Shown: piece by piece, positions 1 to 10,395 of the stretch
How positions within the stretch are numbered: position 1 is the first letter of the stretch
Layout of the letters: every line of letters starts with the position of its first letter
Assembly: GCA_013396995.1 (NCBI GenBank)
Contig: VWZP01009173.1
Location: 186,001-250,000 of the forward strand
DNA length: 64,000 nucleotides
Reading direction: 5' to 3'
From: Dicaeum eximium
Taxonomy: Eukaryota > Chordata > Aves > Passeriformes > Dicaeidae
The notes under the pieces: model-generated
The model's database searches: none
What the model was told of the DNA's origin: nothing
What the model saw: only the letters and a program-made list of their open reading frames with translations
Made by a program: the position numbers and the translations under genes

Positions 1-375
1 TTTGGTACTACTGGAGAATGCCAGACAGGAAAACTTCAGTCAATAGAAAATGTGATTTAAAAGTAGGAATTCCATCCAAAATGGAGAGGGAATTAATGTT
101 TTATTCAAAGTATATAACATTTAAAAAAAAAAATCAATTACTTTTTGCAAATATGCTAAAGCTGTCACAGAACTCTTGCCTGCTTCTCACTCCCTGATCT
201 AGACACGGGGAAGTGCAGCAACAAAACTGGGGAATATGAAATAGCAACAGTTTCGTCACAGAAATTGAAGGCTTTTAAAAATTTATTCAAGTCCTAGCCA
301 TAGTGCAGATGGTGTTGGAGAATTACAGTGAATTTGGGTAACAGTGTTTTGCATCAATGTCCAAATGCACAATCA
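1..375. other. Non-coding AT-rich sequence
   Basis: I see no gene here. The stretch is AT-rich and holds a poly-A run near 121-133. No open frame with coding character is present. Confidence 0.6.
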
Positions 376-378
376 AAC

Positions 379-442
379 TGGAAGAGGGTAAGTTTAGATT
401 GGGTATTAGGAAAGAATTCTTCACTGAGGGCAGTGGCACAGA
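379..442 (+). mobile_element. CR1 LINE fragment (old)
   Basis: The stretch 'agattgggtattaggaaag' followed by 'aattcttcactgagggcagtg' matches the avian CR1 segment that precedes the 'ggcactggcacaggttgccc' block. It is a short, diverged piece with no tail. The methionine-led frame that starts at 357 (MSKCTIKLEEG) runs into it, so that frame is not a gene. Family assignment is by eye. Confidence 0.65.
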
Positions 443-684
443 AATGTTGGAATTAATGTGCTCCATCTACCTGCCCTGGGTAGTGCTTGGACCAAAGCAC
501 ACAAATCCTTCACTTTACCCATGCCATGCCCATGGAAGGAAGTTTCCTCCTGGATCTGGGCTCATGTCAGGTATTAAAGTGCCAGAAAGGAGCAGGATGG
601 GGGCAGCCAGGCGTTTGCAGGAATTTGGAGCTGCCCCTCTGCTCTGCCCTGGACATCCCCAGGACTGGTGAGGCTGAACTCAGG

Positions 685-1335
685 GACCTCTCAGACCTCT
701 CAGACCTCTGGCCTTCCTTCCCCCATCCCTTCTTCTTCAGTCTCTAACAAAATCAGAGCTAAATCTGTGGCAGTTTGTTTCCTTTCCCTTGGTGCCCTCG
801 TTCCTTTCTGCCACTGCCATGGTCCCTGTTCCCAAAAAAGCCATTTGGTTTCCTTCTGTGCCCCAGTTTGTTTCTCATCCCTACTTTTATTCACTCATCA
901 CTTCTGTTCTTTTACCCTGTGCCAATATTTACTTTCCTTGCCAATATTTTCCTTCCTAAATCACTTTATTCCCTTTCCAGCGCGTCCCAACCGACATTAC
1001 TTCGATTCTCACATTTTATTCTTTATTCCTGCATAAAATTGAGGCTCCTTTCCTAAAAGCCCCAAAGTGGTAACAACTTGCACAATTTTCCTCTCAAACC
1101 CTTATTCAGCTGTTCTGTTCCTCGCCTTGGTTTTTAGCCCACATCATCCTTCTGTTATCATCCCTTCCCTCTCACTTTTCATTTCACTTTCACCTCCTCC
1201 CCTTCACTTTTCCCCTTAAGTTTGCATTACTCAGCCACACAGCTTTTCTTGTATTTCCCAACTTCATCTCCGCTGCAGCCCCACCTCTCTCCCCCTCCTT
1301 TTCCATGAGGATCCAATAGCTTGTTCCTTCTCCTG
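685..1335. other. Pyrimidine-rich non-coding stretch
   Basis: The plus strand is unusually rich in C and T for about 600 bp. It starts with a 9-bp tandem 'gacctctca' (about three copies, 685-710) and runs through many 'ttcc', 'cttt' and 'tccc' words. No gene is seen. The several overlapping frames here reflect the lack of A and G, which removes stop codons, and do not indicate coding. Confidence 0.5.
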
Positions 1336-1400
1336 GCACAGGTTTTGCCAAGGATAGAGAGATACTCACCTCTGCATCCCAAAGCAGTGGCTGCCTGAGG

Positions 1401-2840
1401 CTGGGTAATGGAACAGAGATAAGAGCCCTAATTTGCTATTATTCCCAAAATCAACTGCAGATAGAGATTCCAGCCCAAATAGAGATTGTAACTTTTGAGG
1501 AGAGTAAAAGCAGTCTTTGACAATCAAGTCTGGAACCAGGAATTAAATGAACTGTCAGGCTCCAGACTCGGTGGCTTCTAACTTAGCCATAATTCAACCA
1601 ATATCAGACATAACTCCCCTGCTTAAAAGGTTATTAAAATTTTAATAAAACCAAGGAGATGCCGGGACAAAAGCATATTAAGATGGCATAAAGGTTGTGC
1701 CTACATCTCGTTAATTTAAAGGCAGATTTGCCGTTAACTAGAATGACTTAATTGAATATTTCCAAATATGAGCATTCTTAGATTTCCCTGGAATGCATTT
1801 TCAGTTCTGGGTAGAGCAGGTTTCAGCTGCTTGGTGCCAATGGGGTCTGAGCCCTGTCCTCACAGGAGGTTTTGCCCTGAGTACCTGGCAGTGCAGCTCC
1901 CTCAGCCCCACAGCCAGGGTTCATACCTCTGCATTCAGCAGCTTGGCCAGGCTATTTCCCCAGGATTTTCCCAGTGCCTTTTGAACCCATGGAAGGCTGT
2001 GAGCTTCCTCAGTGCCCTGTGGCAAGAAGTTCCACACTGGACTGCAAGTTGTGTGAGGAGCCCCTTTACACCAGTTTGGCCTCTGGGCAGTTGCATTAAT
2101 CCTGTACTGAGCAAGGCCAGGAAAGCTCATTCCAGATTCACCTTGTCCCCCCAGCCCGTGGTGATTTCCCAGCCCTCTGGCTCTTTGCTGGCTCTGCACT
2201 CCTCCCTGTCACGCTTCCAGCTGTCCTTACTGAACCTCCCCTGCTCCTGAGAATCCGGCAGTGCTGTCCCACACCATGTGTGCACACTCTGCACACGCTG
2301 GGACAAGTGGCCCGTGCAAACTCAGCTCCTTGCAGCTCCAGCATCCCTGCCTGGCTGTGATCTGGCTTTTAAATCCTGCTCTCTGTGCTGATCCCTTGGT
2401 GAGCTCCAGGCCCATAAATGCTCAGCTCAGCCCGAGCTCAATGTGGCAAACACAGAATACAAACAAACCAAACCAAACCCCAGCAGCAACAAACTCTCAA
2501 ACTCTCACTTTTATAGTCATTATATACCCATATGTATATAAAAATCTGTGTTTGGGGGTTACTCAAACCTATTTTCCTTCAGTGAAGACTCTGGCAGCCA
2601 TCAGAATTAGAAGGAACATTCTCAGTAAATTCCTTGTGCAGTTATCAAATGTCTCTGGGTTCATTTCAGCCTTTAATCACCCTCAGAGGCTGGGTTTGCC
2701 TCATATGTTTGGGCATCCTTTAATCACGGAGGAATTAACTGCCAAATCCCGCTGGGATTTTTTTGTTTGGTTCATTGGTTGGTTTGGGTTGTTTTTAAAG
2801 TATATTCATTTCATGTACCAAAACGAGGAATTATAGGGAT
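1401..2840. other. Non-coding sequence, nothing recognised
   Basis: I see no gene or mobile element. Open frames such as 1768-2250 and 2261-2836 (plus) have no recognisable domain and overlap frames on the other strand. A short A/C-rich 'aaacaaaccaaaccaaacc' tract lies at about 2460-2480. Confidence 0.5.
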
Positions 2841-2849
2841 TTGGTTTTT

Positions 2850-2883
2850 TCTTCTTCTTCTTCTTTTATTTTTTTTTTTTTTT
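2850..2883. repeat. (CTT)n and poly-T simple repeat
   Basis: Five or so CTT units are followed by an uninterrupted T run ending near 2883. No tail-like element precedes it on either strand, so I call it a simple repeat, not a retroposon tail. Confidence 0.8.
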
Positions 2884-3499
2884 CATGAAGCTGCCCATAA
2901 TTCTTCACCCTAAGCAAAAGTGAATTCTCATTTGGGTTGGATAAACTCTGAGCTGCAAGAGTTCAGAGTACCCCAGACCTGCTGACCTCCCATGCCTGGT
3001 GCTGGTGGCACAAACCCCATCTGAGCAAAGGCAGGCACAACTTGTGGCTGGAAAATTCACCCCTGGCTCTCTCCTGTGGGACAGAAGAAATGCCCCTGGA
3101 GAGCATCCCTTAAAATGCACCCACAGTAGAGGCAGGAAAAGGAGCCCTGTTTGAGGTGCAGCCCTAAGCCAGCCTGGGCTCCCTGCAGGAGCTCCCTGCT
3201 CATGGCACAGGGGGTGCTGTCCCCAAAACCCTCCCTGCAGGCCTCTGAGGGGATCATTCCCGGCCACCTGCAGGACAGGGATGCTCCAGGGCACGGAAGT
3301 GTTCCCAGAGCAAGTGTAGGCAGTGTGCTACCTCCATCAATTCTGCTGAGACCTCGCTCATCCATCTCTGGGATGCTGCAGGTGCATTTATTAACAGCAG
3401 AGCCCCTGTTCAAATGCTGGGATCCTCTCTGACACATTAAGCCGTTTTTAATTTACTCCCATCATCCCCAGCCTCTCCAGCAGACACTGGATAACTTTG

Positions 3500-3860
3500 G
3501 GGTCCTAAATATACCACAGTGACTCGGGGAGAAAGCAAGTCAGTTATTAATCTTATGCAAATGCCTGTTTAATTTTCAGGATCTTGGCACCATTGTAAGT
3601 GCTGAAAGTCACGGACTATAAAAAGAAAAGGTAATTTCCTGTTTGTTTAATTGATCTTAGGTAGCTTCTCTCCTGGCTGGCAAAGCCAGGTAATGGAATT
3701 TGCAATGTAAAGTCATTATTAGAAGTGCCAGTATGACATTTGATTAATCCAGGCTATTTAGGCTTAATAATACACACTTGACTTATGTTCTGGAAGCAAA
3801 ATTGCCTGCTACTTCCCCTCCTGCTTTTAAAATATATTTATAAATATCCTTAGCATGATG
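3500..3860. promoter_or_regulatory. AT-rich candidate regulatory block
   Basis: This block holds an octamer-related 'atgcaaat' (near 3556), several ATTA and TAATCC homeodomain-type words, 'gatttaatta'-like strings and 'aataatacac'. It resembles conserved non-coding elements in look only. I cannot measure conservation. It contains no open frame of note. Confidence 0.2.
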
Positions 3861-4915
3861 ATATATGAGTCCATTCCTTCAGGCATCGTTATTAGGGAGT
3901 GATAATTCCTCCCAAGTGTGCTCCATCAGCAACAGGATGTTTGCTCTCAGATTTGCACCCATGGGCAACTTCTGGTCCAAGAACTCCTTTAGAGGACCAG
4001 TGCCTTCCTCAGCTCCCTCCAGGTCAGCCCTGGCCCCTCCTGAGATTCCCAGGGAAAAGCCAGGCAGGAGCTGGTGATGCCTCGGGAGCTGACACTGCTC
4101 TCTCTCAGCTGTGACTCAATTCTCTGCCGTGCCAGGGCTTGGATCCAGCAGGAAAGAACAGCACTTGTGAGTGTCCAGGGAAAAGAGAGGGCCTTTGTCA
4201 CCTCCCTGCCTTGGAGTGTCACACCCACAGCCACATCCCCTGGGCCATCCCTATCACATGCAGCATCTTTTATGGATCCCCAGCCCACTGCTAAAAATTC
4301 CTGTACTTTATTCCTGGCACTGCTTTAATCAGCAGTGGACCAAGACATTATCTCTTACAAAGTGCTTTGGAATGAAAACAACATTTTTCAAGTACAGGGC
4401 AATCATGGCAAGAGATGACAAGGGCCGTGGGAGATCCAGGTTACTTTATGGAAGTATTTTTTGCAATTAAGCTACAGAAATTTTTCTGTTTCAGGTTTAA
4501 CTTCATTTCATGATAATTGCTCTAACTTCTACTTCCATCCCAGTAATATTTACTGTAATCATACCCATTTAATTTGATCATATTTGTTCCACTGCTGTGG
4601 CCAAAACAGACAGTGCACTGCTTCATGTTACCATTGGTTACACCTTACTAAACCAAACAAAAACAATTATTGTAAACAGTCCTGAACTGGTGCACATTGC
4701 ACTGCAAAGTGTGAGGAAAATGCTTTTAAATTGAATTATTTTCAGGAAAAAAACTCCCTTTTTTTTGCTTGTAGTTGCTCTGCGCTTCATAGCCCAGCTA
4801 TGGTCTGTTGAGTCAGAATTGTAAGGGATAAGGAATATTAGTAAAAAACAGTAAGTCTTATTGCATAACAGGCTTCAAAAAAAGATTATTTCTGTAGATT
4901 GTACTTAAACACTTC
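3861..4915. other. Non-coding sequence, nothing recognised
   Basis: No gene, repeat family or RNA is recognised. The short frames at 3865-4470 overlap each other on both strands and carry no domain. Confidence 0.5.
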
Positions 4916-4924
4916 TCAGTGTAT

Positions 4925-5258
4925 CTCTCCCTGAGGGGAGCCCACAAGAGAGCTGGAGAGGGACTGGGGACAAGGGATGGAGGGACAGGACACAGGGAAT
5001 GGAATGGCTTCTACTGCCAGAGGGCAGGGATGGATGGGATATTGGAAATTAGGAATTGTTCCCTGGCAGGGTGGGCAGGCCCTGGCAAAGGGTGCCCAGA
5101 GCAGCTGTGGCTGCCCCTGGATCCCTGGCAGTGCCCAAGGCCAGGTTGGACACTGGGGCTGGGAGCAGCCTGGGATAGTGGAAGGTGTCCCTGCCATGGC
5201 AGGGTGGCACTGGGTGGGCTTTAAGTCCCTTCCAACCCAAACCATTCCAGGATTTTTC
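4925..5258 (+). mobile_element. CR1 LINE 3' end
   Basis: A clear avian CR1 3' region in sense orientation. It runs from 'gagctggagagggactgggg' through 'gtgcccaaggccaggttgg' and 'ggtgtccctgccatggcagg' to 'cccttccaacccaaaccatt'. Only the non-coding 3' part is present, as in most 5'-truncated CR1 copies. Open frames on both strands across 4916-5267 are by-products of this element. Confidence 0.93.
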
Positions 5259-5442
5259 CAAGGTTAGGGCTGCCTGCAGAGAGTGTCATCTCCCCTCCCT
5301 GGCAAGCTCGGCTTTGGTGTGTACCTCTCACATAACAAAGCTCTCTCCAGTTCTGCTCTGTGCAGCCAGAGCCAGATGGGCACTGGGCAGGGAGCAGCCT
5401 GATTTACCTTGGAGTGCCACCGAGCTTCCACAGCTGCTCCCA

Positions 5443-5460
5443 AAAGGGAACGTTCCCTTT
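5443..5460. repeat. 18-bp perfect palindrome
   Basis: AAAGGGAACGTTCCCTTT equals its own reverse complement. The flanks (CCA and GG) extend the symmetry with one extra A. The core GAACGTTC has the GAAnnTTC spacing of a heat-shock-factor pair, but a third unit in correct spacing is missing. Confidence 0.8.
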
Positions 5461-5845
5461 GGAACAAAGTGCAGCTCTAAATAAAGGGGAGAAGTTGCAG
5501 TAGACTGGTGTTTGTGTGGAAATTTACTGTCTGATTGGACTGGGCTCCCATGAGCAAGGAAAATGGAATCTCTGGATGCTCCATCCCCTAGAAAGTGTAA
5601 CCTGCTGGTGAGAGCTCCCCAGGAGCACAGCACAGTCCCCATCACCTGCACATCCCAAAAAGGTGTGCAGACACAGCTGCCAAGGTGCCCAGGAGGAGGG
5701 AAAATCCACCTTCGGAGCAGGAGATAGACAAGAAAGGCTTGATCAGAGCGCAAAACAAAGGCTGCAAGGGCACAATGATTCTCCTTCTAAACCCAGCTTT
5801 GGTGGTGTGGAGGGGTGTGGCTGTCAATAAACCAAAGGCAGCTCT

Positions 5846-5884
<39 letters not shown>

Positions 5885-6602
5885 ACAGAANNNNNNNNNN
5901 NNNNNNNNNNNNNNNNNNNNNNNNNNNNNNNNNNNNNNNNNNNNNNNNNNNNNNNNNNNNNNNNNNNNNNNNNNNNNNNNNNNNNNNNNNNNNNNNNNNN
6001 NNNNNNNNNNNNNNNNNNNNNNNNNNNNNNNNNNNNNNNNNNNNNNNNNNNNNNNNNNNNNNNNNNNNNNNNNNNNNNNNNNNNNNNNNNNNNNNNNNNN
6101 NNNNNNNNNNNNNNNNNNNNNNNNNNNNNNNNNNNNNNNNNNNNNNNNNNNNNNNNNNNNNNNNNNNNNNNNNNNNNNNNNNNNNNNNNNNNNNNNNNNN
6201 NNNNNNNNNNNNNNNNNNNNNNNNNNNNNNNNNNNNNNNNNNNNNNNNNNNNNNNNNNNNNNNNNNNNNNNNNNNNNNNNNNNNNNNNNNNNNNNNNNNN
6301 NNNNNNNNNNNNNNNNNNNNNNNNNNNNNNNNNNNNNNNNNNNNNNNNNNNNNNNNNNNNNNNNNNNNNNNNNNNNNNNNNNNNNNNNNNNNNNNNNNNN
6401 NNNNNNNNNNNNNNNNNNNNNNNNNNNNNNNNNNNNNNNNNNNNNNNNNNNNNNNNNNNNNNNNNNNNNNNNNNNNNNNNNNNNNNNNNNNNNNNNNNNN
6501 NNNNNNNNNNNNNNNNNNNNNNNNNCAGGAGCAGGAACAGGAGCAGGAGCAGGAGCAGGAGCAGGGAGCAGGAACAGGAGCAGGAAGAGGAGCAGGGAGC
6601 TC
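5846..6602. repeat. (GGAGCA)n hexanucleotide array interrupted by a gap
   Basis: Both sides of the assembly gap are the same hexamer: 5846-5890 on the left and 6526-6602 on the right, the right side with aacag and agagg interruptions. The array is therefore very probably continuous through the gap. In plus frames it reads EQEQ, SRSR or AGAG, and in minus frames PAPA or CSCS. The long 'ORFs' listed across the gap rest on unknown bases and are not evidence of coding. Confidence 0.9.
5891..6525. other. Assembly gap (635 N)
   Basis: A run of N between two arms of the same hexamer array. The stated length may be an estimate, because the repeat itself is the likely reason for the break. Confidence 0.99.
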
Positions 6603-7129
6603 TCAGCATTCCCAGGCACTGCTGGGGAAGGGGAGCTGTGCTCCTGCGGGCTCATCACTCAGCGGGAAGGACAGGCAATGATTTCCAGGCGCTGGCCTCC
6701 CCTTTGGTGGCTGTTTAAAAACTGTTTGTGTTGCTGTGGGGGTATTCATTATCCAGAGAATAGGCGTGTTTGACAAGCCCTAAGTATGAAATATCTGCTG
6801 GCAGCCCATTTGGAGGCAGGGCTCTGCTCAGATGCCTCCGCCCCTCTCTGTGCAGAACCTTCTGCTTTCTCCTTTGTTTATCACTATTATCTCCAGTCCT
6901 GTCTCACGCATTCCCTGGCCTGTAAATGCAACTTTCATTCTGCACTTAACGGTGCTGAGGAGTTCAATAAATTGCCTTCCAGTCACGCTGAATTTTCTCC
7001 CTGCAGTGCCTCCTATTTGCACACAGAAATAGTTATTATTCATTCTGGCTGGCACTGGAAACCCACAGAAGGTGAACCTCCACCCGTCTCAGACCTGCCT
7101 CACTTTGTGAGCTGCACAAACAGACCAGA
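6603..7129. other. Non-coding sequence, nothing recognised
   Basis: I see no gene. Small overlapping frames occur on both strands at 6786-7133 and have no domain. Confidence 0.5.
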
Positions 7130-7690
7130 ATAAAGTGATTTTCTTTTCCTACACCCTAAATTCTACATTACAAAGTATTGTGCTTACAACATTCTATTAA
7201 ATTCATTTTACCATTCATTTTTAGTGACTGTTAGGGAAATGCTGTGCTCAGTTTTGAGCACATTTCGGCTCTCTAAAATGGCTCTTGGCTTCCCTGTGCC
7301 CCACTGCTCCAATGGAAATTGGGATGCTTGACTTTTTAAAGATTTTTCTTGGGAACAGAGGTGTTTAATCTTATCCTAATAAAGTAAATATTGGTTAATC
7401 GAAGCTTAAGCTAGCAAAAAGATTAAAGACATTTAATTAGTCAAAATTATAGCTGATACTGTAATCTAGTAAATTAGATTAGACAGGCTTTACACTTCAA
7501 AAATATATTAATAACTGCATGCATTTTCTTAATATTAAAATCTTTTATCTTAGATCCCTGAAGATACTAGTAAGTCTCTAACCCATCACTGACTTTAACA
7601 TCATTATTTAAAACCAGCTTTAAGTTACAGGAGGTAATTATGCACCAGAAAGAGGCAAGATCATTCAGGACGTGAGATTTAACTGAACCT
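7130..7690. promoter_or_regulatory. AT-rich candidate regulatory block
   Basis: This is a long AT-rich segment with repeated ATTA, TTAATTAG and TAATC words (for example 'acatttaattagtcaaaatt' near 7430), 'ctgcatgcat', and no simple-repeat character. A strong acceptor-like 'tcttttatcttag' lies only 16 bases before a 'gtaagtct' at about 7571. A microexon is conceivable but unsupported. Conservation is not testable here. Confidence 0.2.
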
Positions 7691-7979
7691 GTTGTATTGA
7701 TACTGCAAATATGGGATGGCAGGGATCAGCTGGCTTGCTCTGGCTCCCAGGAGCCCATGGGCACAGATATCTCTTGTATTTTATAAATTCAATAGATCAT
7801 TACACCTGTTGTGTCCAGCACACGTGCAGGTCTCCAGAAGGCAACCTGGGCAGAGGAGCAGAAACCCCGGGATGTTTGACTGGGGGCAGGAGCCTCTGGT
7901 TCAGGGGCTCAAGCCCAGCCCACACTGAGCAAGCCTAAAAGCCTGACAGCAAAACTTCTGCCCCAGTGTCTGATCTCAC

Positions 7980-8107
7980 CTTAGAGGTGCAATTCCTAAG
8001 GATTCTTTCCTTCCTGGTTCCCCAAAGGGCATTCACCTCCTCTTTCACCTGAATCCATTTGTGCAGCTCTGATGTCCCTGCCACTGCCCACTCTGCCCAG
8101 TTGGGGA
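7980..8107 (-). other. Splice-bounded open segment (candidate exon)
   Basis: On the minus strand a C-rich acceptor 'cccctcctccccag' precedes 128 bases that end at AAG|GTGAGATC. Only one frame is open through the segment. It includes ELHKWIQVKEEVNALWGTRK and would need one base from an upstream exon. I recognise no family. The segment could equally be chance, since neighbouring segments do not join it in a consistent frame. Confidence 0.12.
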
Positions 8108-8401
8108 CTGGGGAGGAGGGGGTGGCACTGGAAGAACTCAGCAGAGCTGGGGGACACGCTGTGTTCAAGCAATGCGGGAAAGAAGAGGAAAAATCTCTTT
8201 TTCTACAAGAAAAATGAAAGCATGAGAGGACTGGAAAGTGAAGAGCAAAACAAAGGCGATCATGTTTCAGCCCTGCTGATTTTGGGCACTTCCATCCCAC
8301 ATGTAAATCAGAATTTCTTCTGTCAATGGAAGTCACATAGGACAGGCAATAAGAACTGGGAACTGACAATGTTCCTACTTAGAAAGTTTTTCCTCTTTCA
8401 G

Positions 8402-8561
8402 GGACATTTTCTTAATTACACTAATTTGTCAAATCTATCTTCAGTTTTACAAGAAGTTTCCTTCTCTGCATTTGTTAAAAGAAAGATAATTGCATCTGGA
8501 AAGCAGCAAAATGAAAAGGACCTTAATTATGCATTATAATAACAAATGTGTTCTAGTTCAG
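8402..8561 (+). other. Splice-bounded segment, non-coding if transcribed
   Basis: A strong plus-strand acceptor ('gtttttcctctttcag') and a donor CAG|GTGAGCC bound 160 bases. All three frames contain a stop before the donor, so an internal coding exon is excluded. A non-coding exon or chance remain. Confidence 0.1.
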
Positions 8562-9151
8562 GTGAGCCAGACCAATTATATGCGATTAGTGAATGGAAAC
8601 AATTTATGTTTTTGCATTTTCATTTGGGCCTGCTGACCTTTCCTGGTGAATGAGCTACAATCTGTCTTCCCTTGGTGCTCAACACAGAACAAATATTTTA
8701 ATTTATAGAGCCATTTGGAGAAATTATTGCAGTCTGATCAGAGACAAGTTTTATTGAACTTGATCTGTACTCCATTCTCACAGAGGAGAAAAATGGTTCT
8801 TTGTAGGTCCTTTTTTGGAAAGGACACAGAAGGAGGTGAGGCTTTGGATTTCCTCTGGTAATGTTGACATAGTGGAAGAAAAAGTAATTAAAACTCTTAT
8901 TAAAAATTAAGCTGCCTTTACTATATCCTTCATTTTCCTCTGTGACATGTGATTTCTGGTGTTTACTTTTGCTTAGCACTTCTGAGTCCCTTAATCAGGT
9001 GCCTGAACCATTTGGGACACTTCAAAATGCCTTCTATAATAGAGACATAGAAAAGATACCATGCAAATGGAAATCACCAGCAGCTCCAATAACTCCTTAT
9101 TTTACCAAACCTCAGCTTAGGGGGAAGTGTTGCTGAGAAAATAACTTCCAA
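8562..9151. other. Non-coding sequence, nothing recognised
   Basis: AT-rich at the left ('ccaattatatgcgattagtg' near 8573-8592), otherwise unremarkable. No gene is seen. Confidence 0.5.
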
Positions 9152-9201
9152 ATGGGCTGTAAAAACAGATCAAAGCCTTGCAGTTACCGTGTCCCACTTA
9201 C

Positions 9202-9339
9202 TTCAGCTGATATTTTCCTTATGAGTATTTTGTCGTTCCTCACAAGTTCAGCCAGCACAGCTGGGTCCTGCTCAGCAGCAGCAGCAGCAGCAGCAGCAGG
9301 AGGATATTCTGCAATTAATGCAATATTCCACGAGTCCAT
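9202..9339 (-). other. Open segment ending at a strong donor (candidate exon)
   Basis: Minus strand: an ATG at 9339 opens a frame starting MDSWNIALIAEYPP, then a poly-alanine run from the (CTG)9 tract, then EQDPAVLAELVRNDK and so on to GAA|GTAAGTGGG, a near-consensus donor. The frame has a hydrophobic and charged pattern that looks protein-like. The plus strand of the same bases also has a protein-like open frame with poly-glutamine, so the strand is not decided. I know no protein with this sequence. Confidence 0.15.
9273..9299. repeat. (CAG)9 trinucleotide repeat
   Basis: Nine uninterrupted CAG units. On plus the glutamine frame continues as EDILQLMQYSTSPSLPDHAF to a stop at about 9410, and opens after a TGA near 9222. 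On minus the alanine frame is open into a donor at 9201. Confidence 0.97.
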
Positions 9340-9420
9340 CCCTCCCAGACCATGCCTTCAGGGAAACCTTTGCAGATTCCCTCAATCCCAGTGAGGTTGT
9401 ACATCCCAGATGCACTTGAA

Positions 9421-10357
9421 GGCAGCAGGGCTGCACAGAGGGACCTGAGGGCAGAATTTGGCTGCTTACAACGAAGATGAGTGGCAGGAAAGAAAGCCCC
9501 TGAGGCTCAGAATGCACAGAGAGCTTGGGACAGGAAAAGGCTGCTTTATTCTGGGTAAATCTGACACAGAACCTGGGGCACAGTAAGTGTGGATCCCTGC
9601 CATGACTTCACCACACCTTTACTGTGAATCTGCTCCCACCATCAGAGAGTTAATGACACTTTCATTGTTAATGGAACTACCTGCAGTAATCTTTAGCAAG
9701 AAGAGAAGCCTGTTGGCAGGGTACCTGATGGCTCAGACTCAGAGAAGGATGTGCATGGAGGCAGAGCAGACATGGCCACCAAAATGCCATGTGGGAGGGA
9801 ATGTGCACCTAAAAGCCTGACCATTTTTTAACATGGGTATCAGGTGATCAAAGATACCACCCATCCACAGTGTTCTGTGACACCAGACAAGCTGGAAGAG
9901 AAGGGGATGAATGGAAGAAAGACCCTGTAGGTTTTCCTGGCCCTTTTCTCTTGCAATCCTCAAGGATGTCTGCACAGAAAAGCACTTTTTCATTCCAGTG
10001 TAATAACACTAAGCATTACCTTCCCAATTGCAACTGATAAAGTTATTTCCCCCATAATCAGCAAGCCTGCATTTGATGCTGTGCAATTGGGGAGATAATG
10101 ATTGGTATTTCTGTGCTGGGAACTTTGGGACTGAACAGAGATTAGAGGGTAGCTGTCCCCATGCATGTTCTGCAATCACTGGCAGCTAGAATTAATCAAA
10201 GCTAAATTGTCCTCCCAATTCTGCAGCCCAGAGTGAGGATTCCTGTTAGTTCTGCACACGGGGAAGCACAGAGGGATCCAGGGAGGACGTGGAGCATATG
10301 GCAGATGGATAGGAAGGGAAGGGAAGCAGATTTGCCTAAGTTATGTTTTTGGCTGTC
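9421..10357. other. Non-coding sequence, nothing recognised
   Basis: No gene or repeat family is recognised. Frames at 9587-9820 and 9739-9993 overlap on opposite strands without domains. Confidence 0.5.
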
Positions 10358-10395
10358 AGGAGGAATTTCTTCACGGAAAGGGATGTTAAACCTCA
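10358..10395 (+). mobile_element. CR1 LINE scrap
   Basis: The string 'aggaggaatttcttcacgga' followed by 'aagg' is the CR1 block that normally precedes the 'ggctgcccagggaggtggtg' segment. The rest is lost or too diverged to follow. Confidence 0.55.

Noticed and set aside
1370..1400. 31-bp minus microexon between 'tctctgttccattacccag' and GAG|GTGAGTAT
   Set aside because: Both sites look good, but the segment is tiny, open in all frames, and has no partner exon nearby.
5642..6773. Frames of 260-360 codons across 5.6-6.8 kb
   Set aside because: Most codons are unknown bases in the assembly gap and the rest is a hexamer repeat.
7935..7990. Minus frame reading SDTGAEVLL, like a retroviral protease active site
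   Set aside because: Only the four-residue DTGA core agrees. There is no flap or neighbouring pol sequence, and the frame stops within nine residues.
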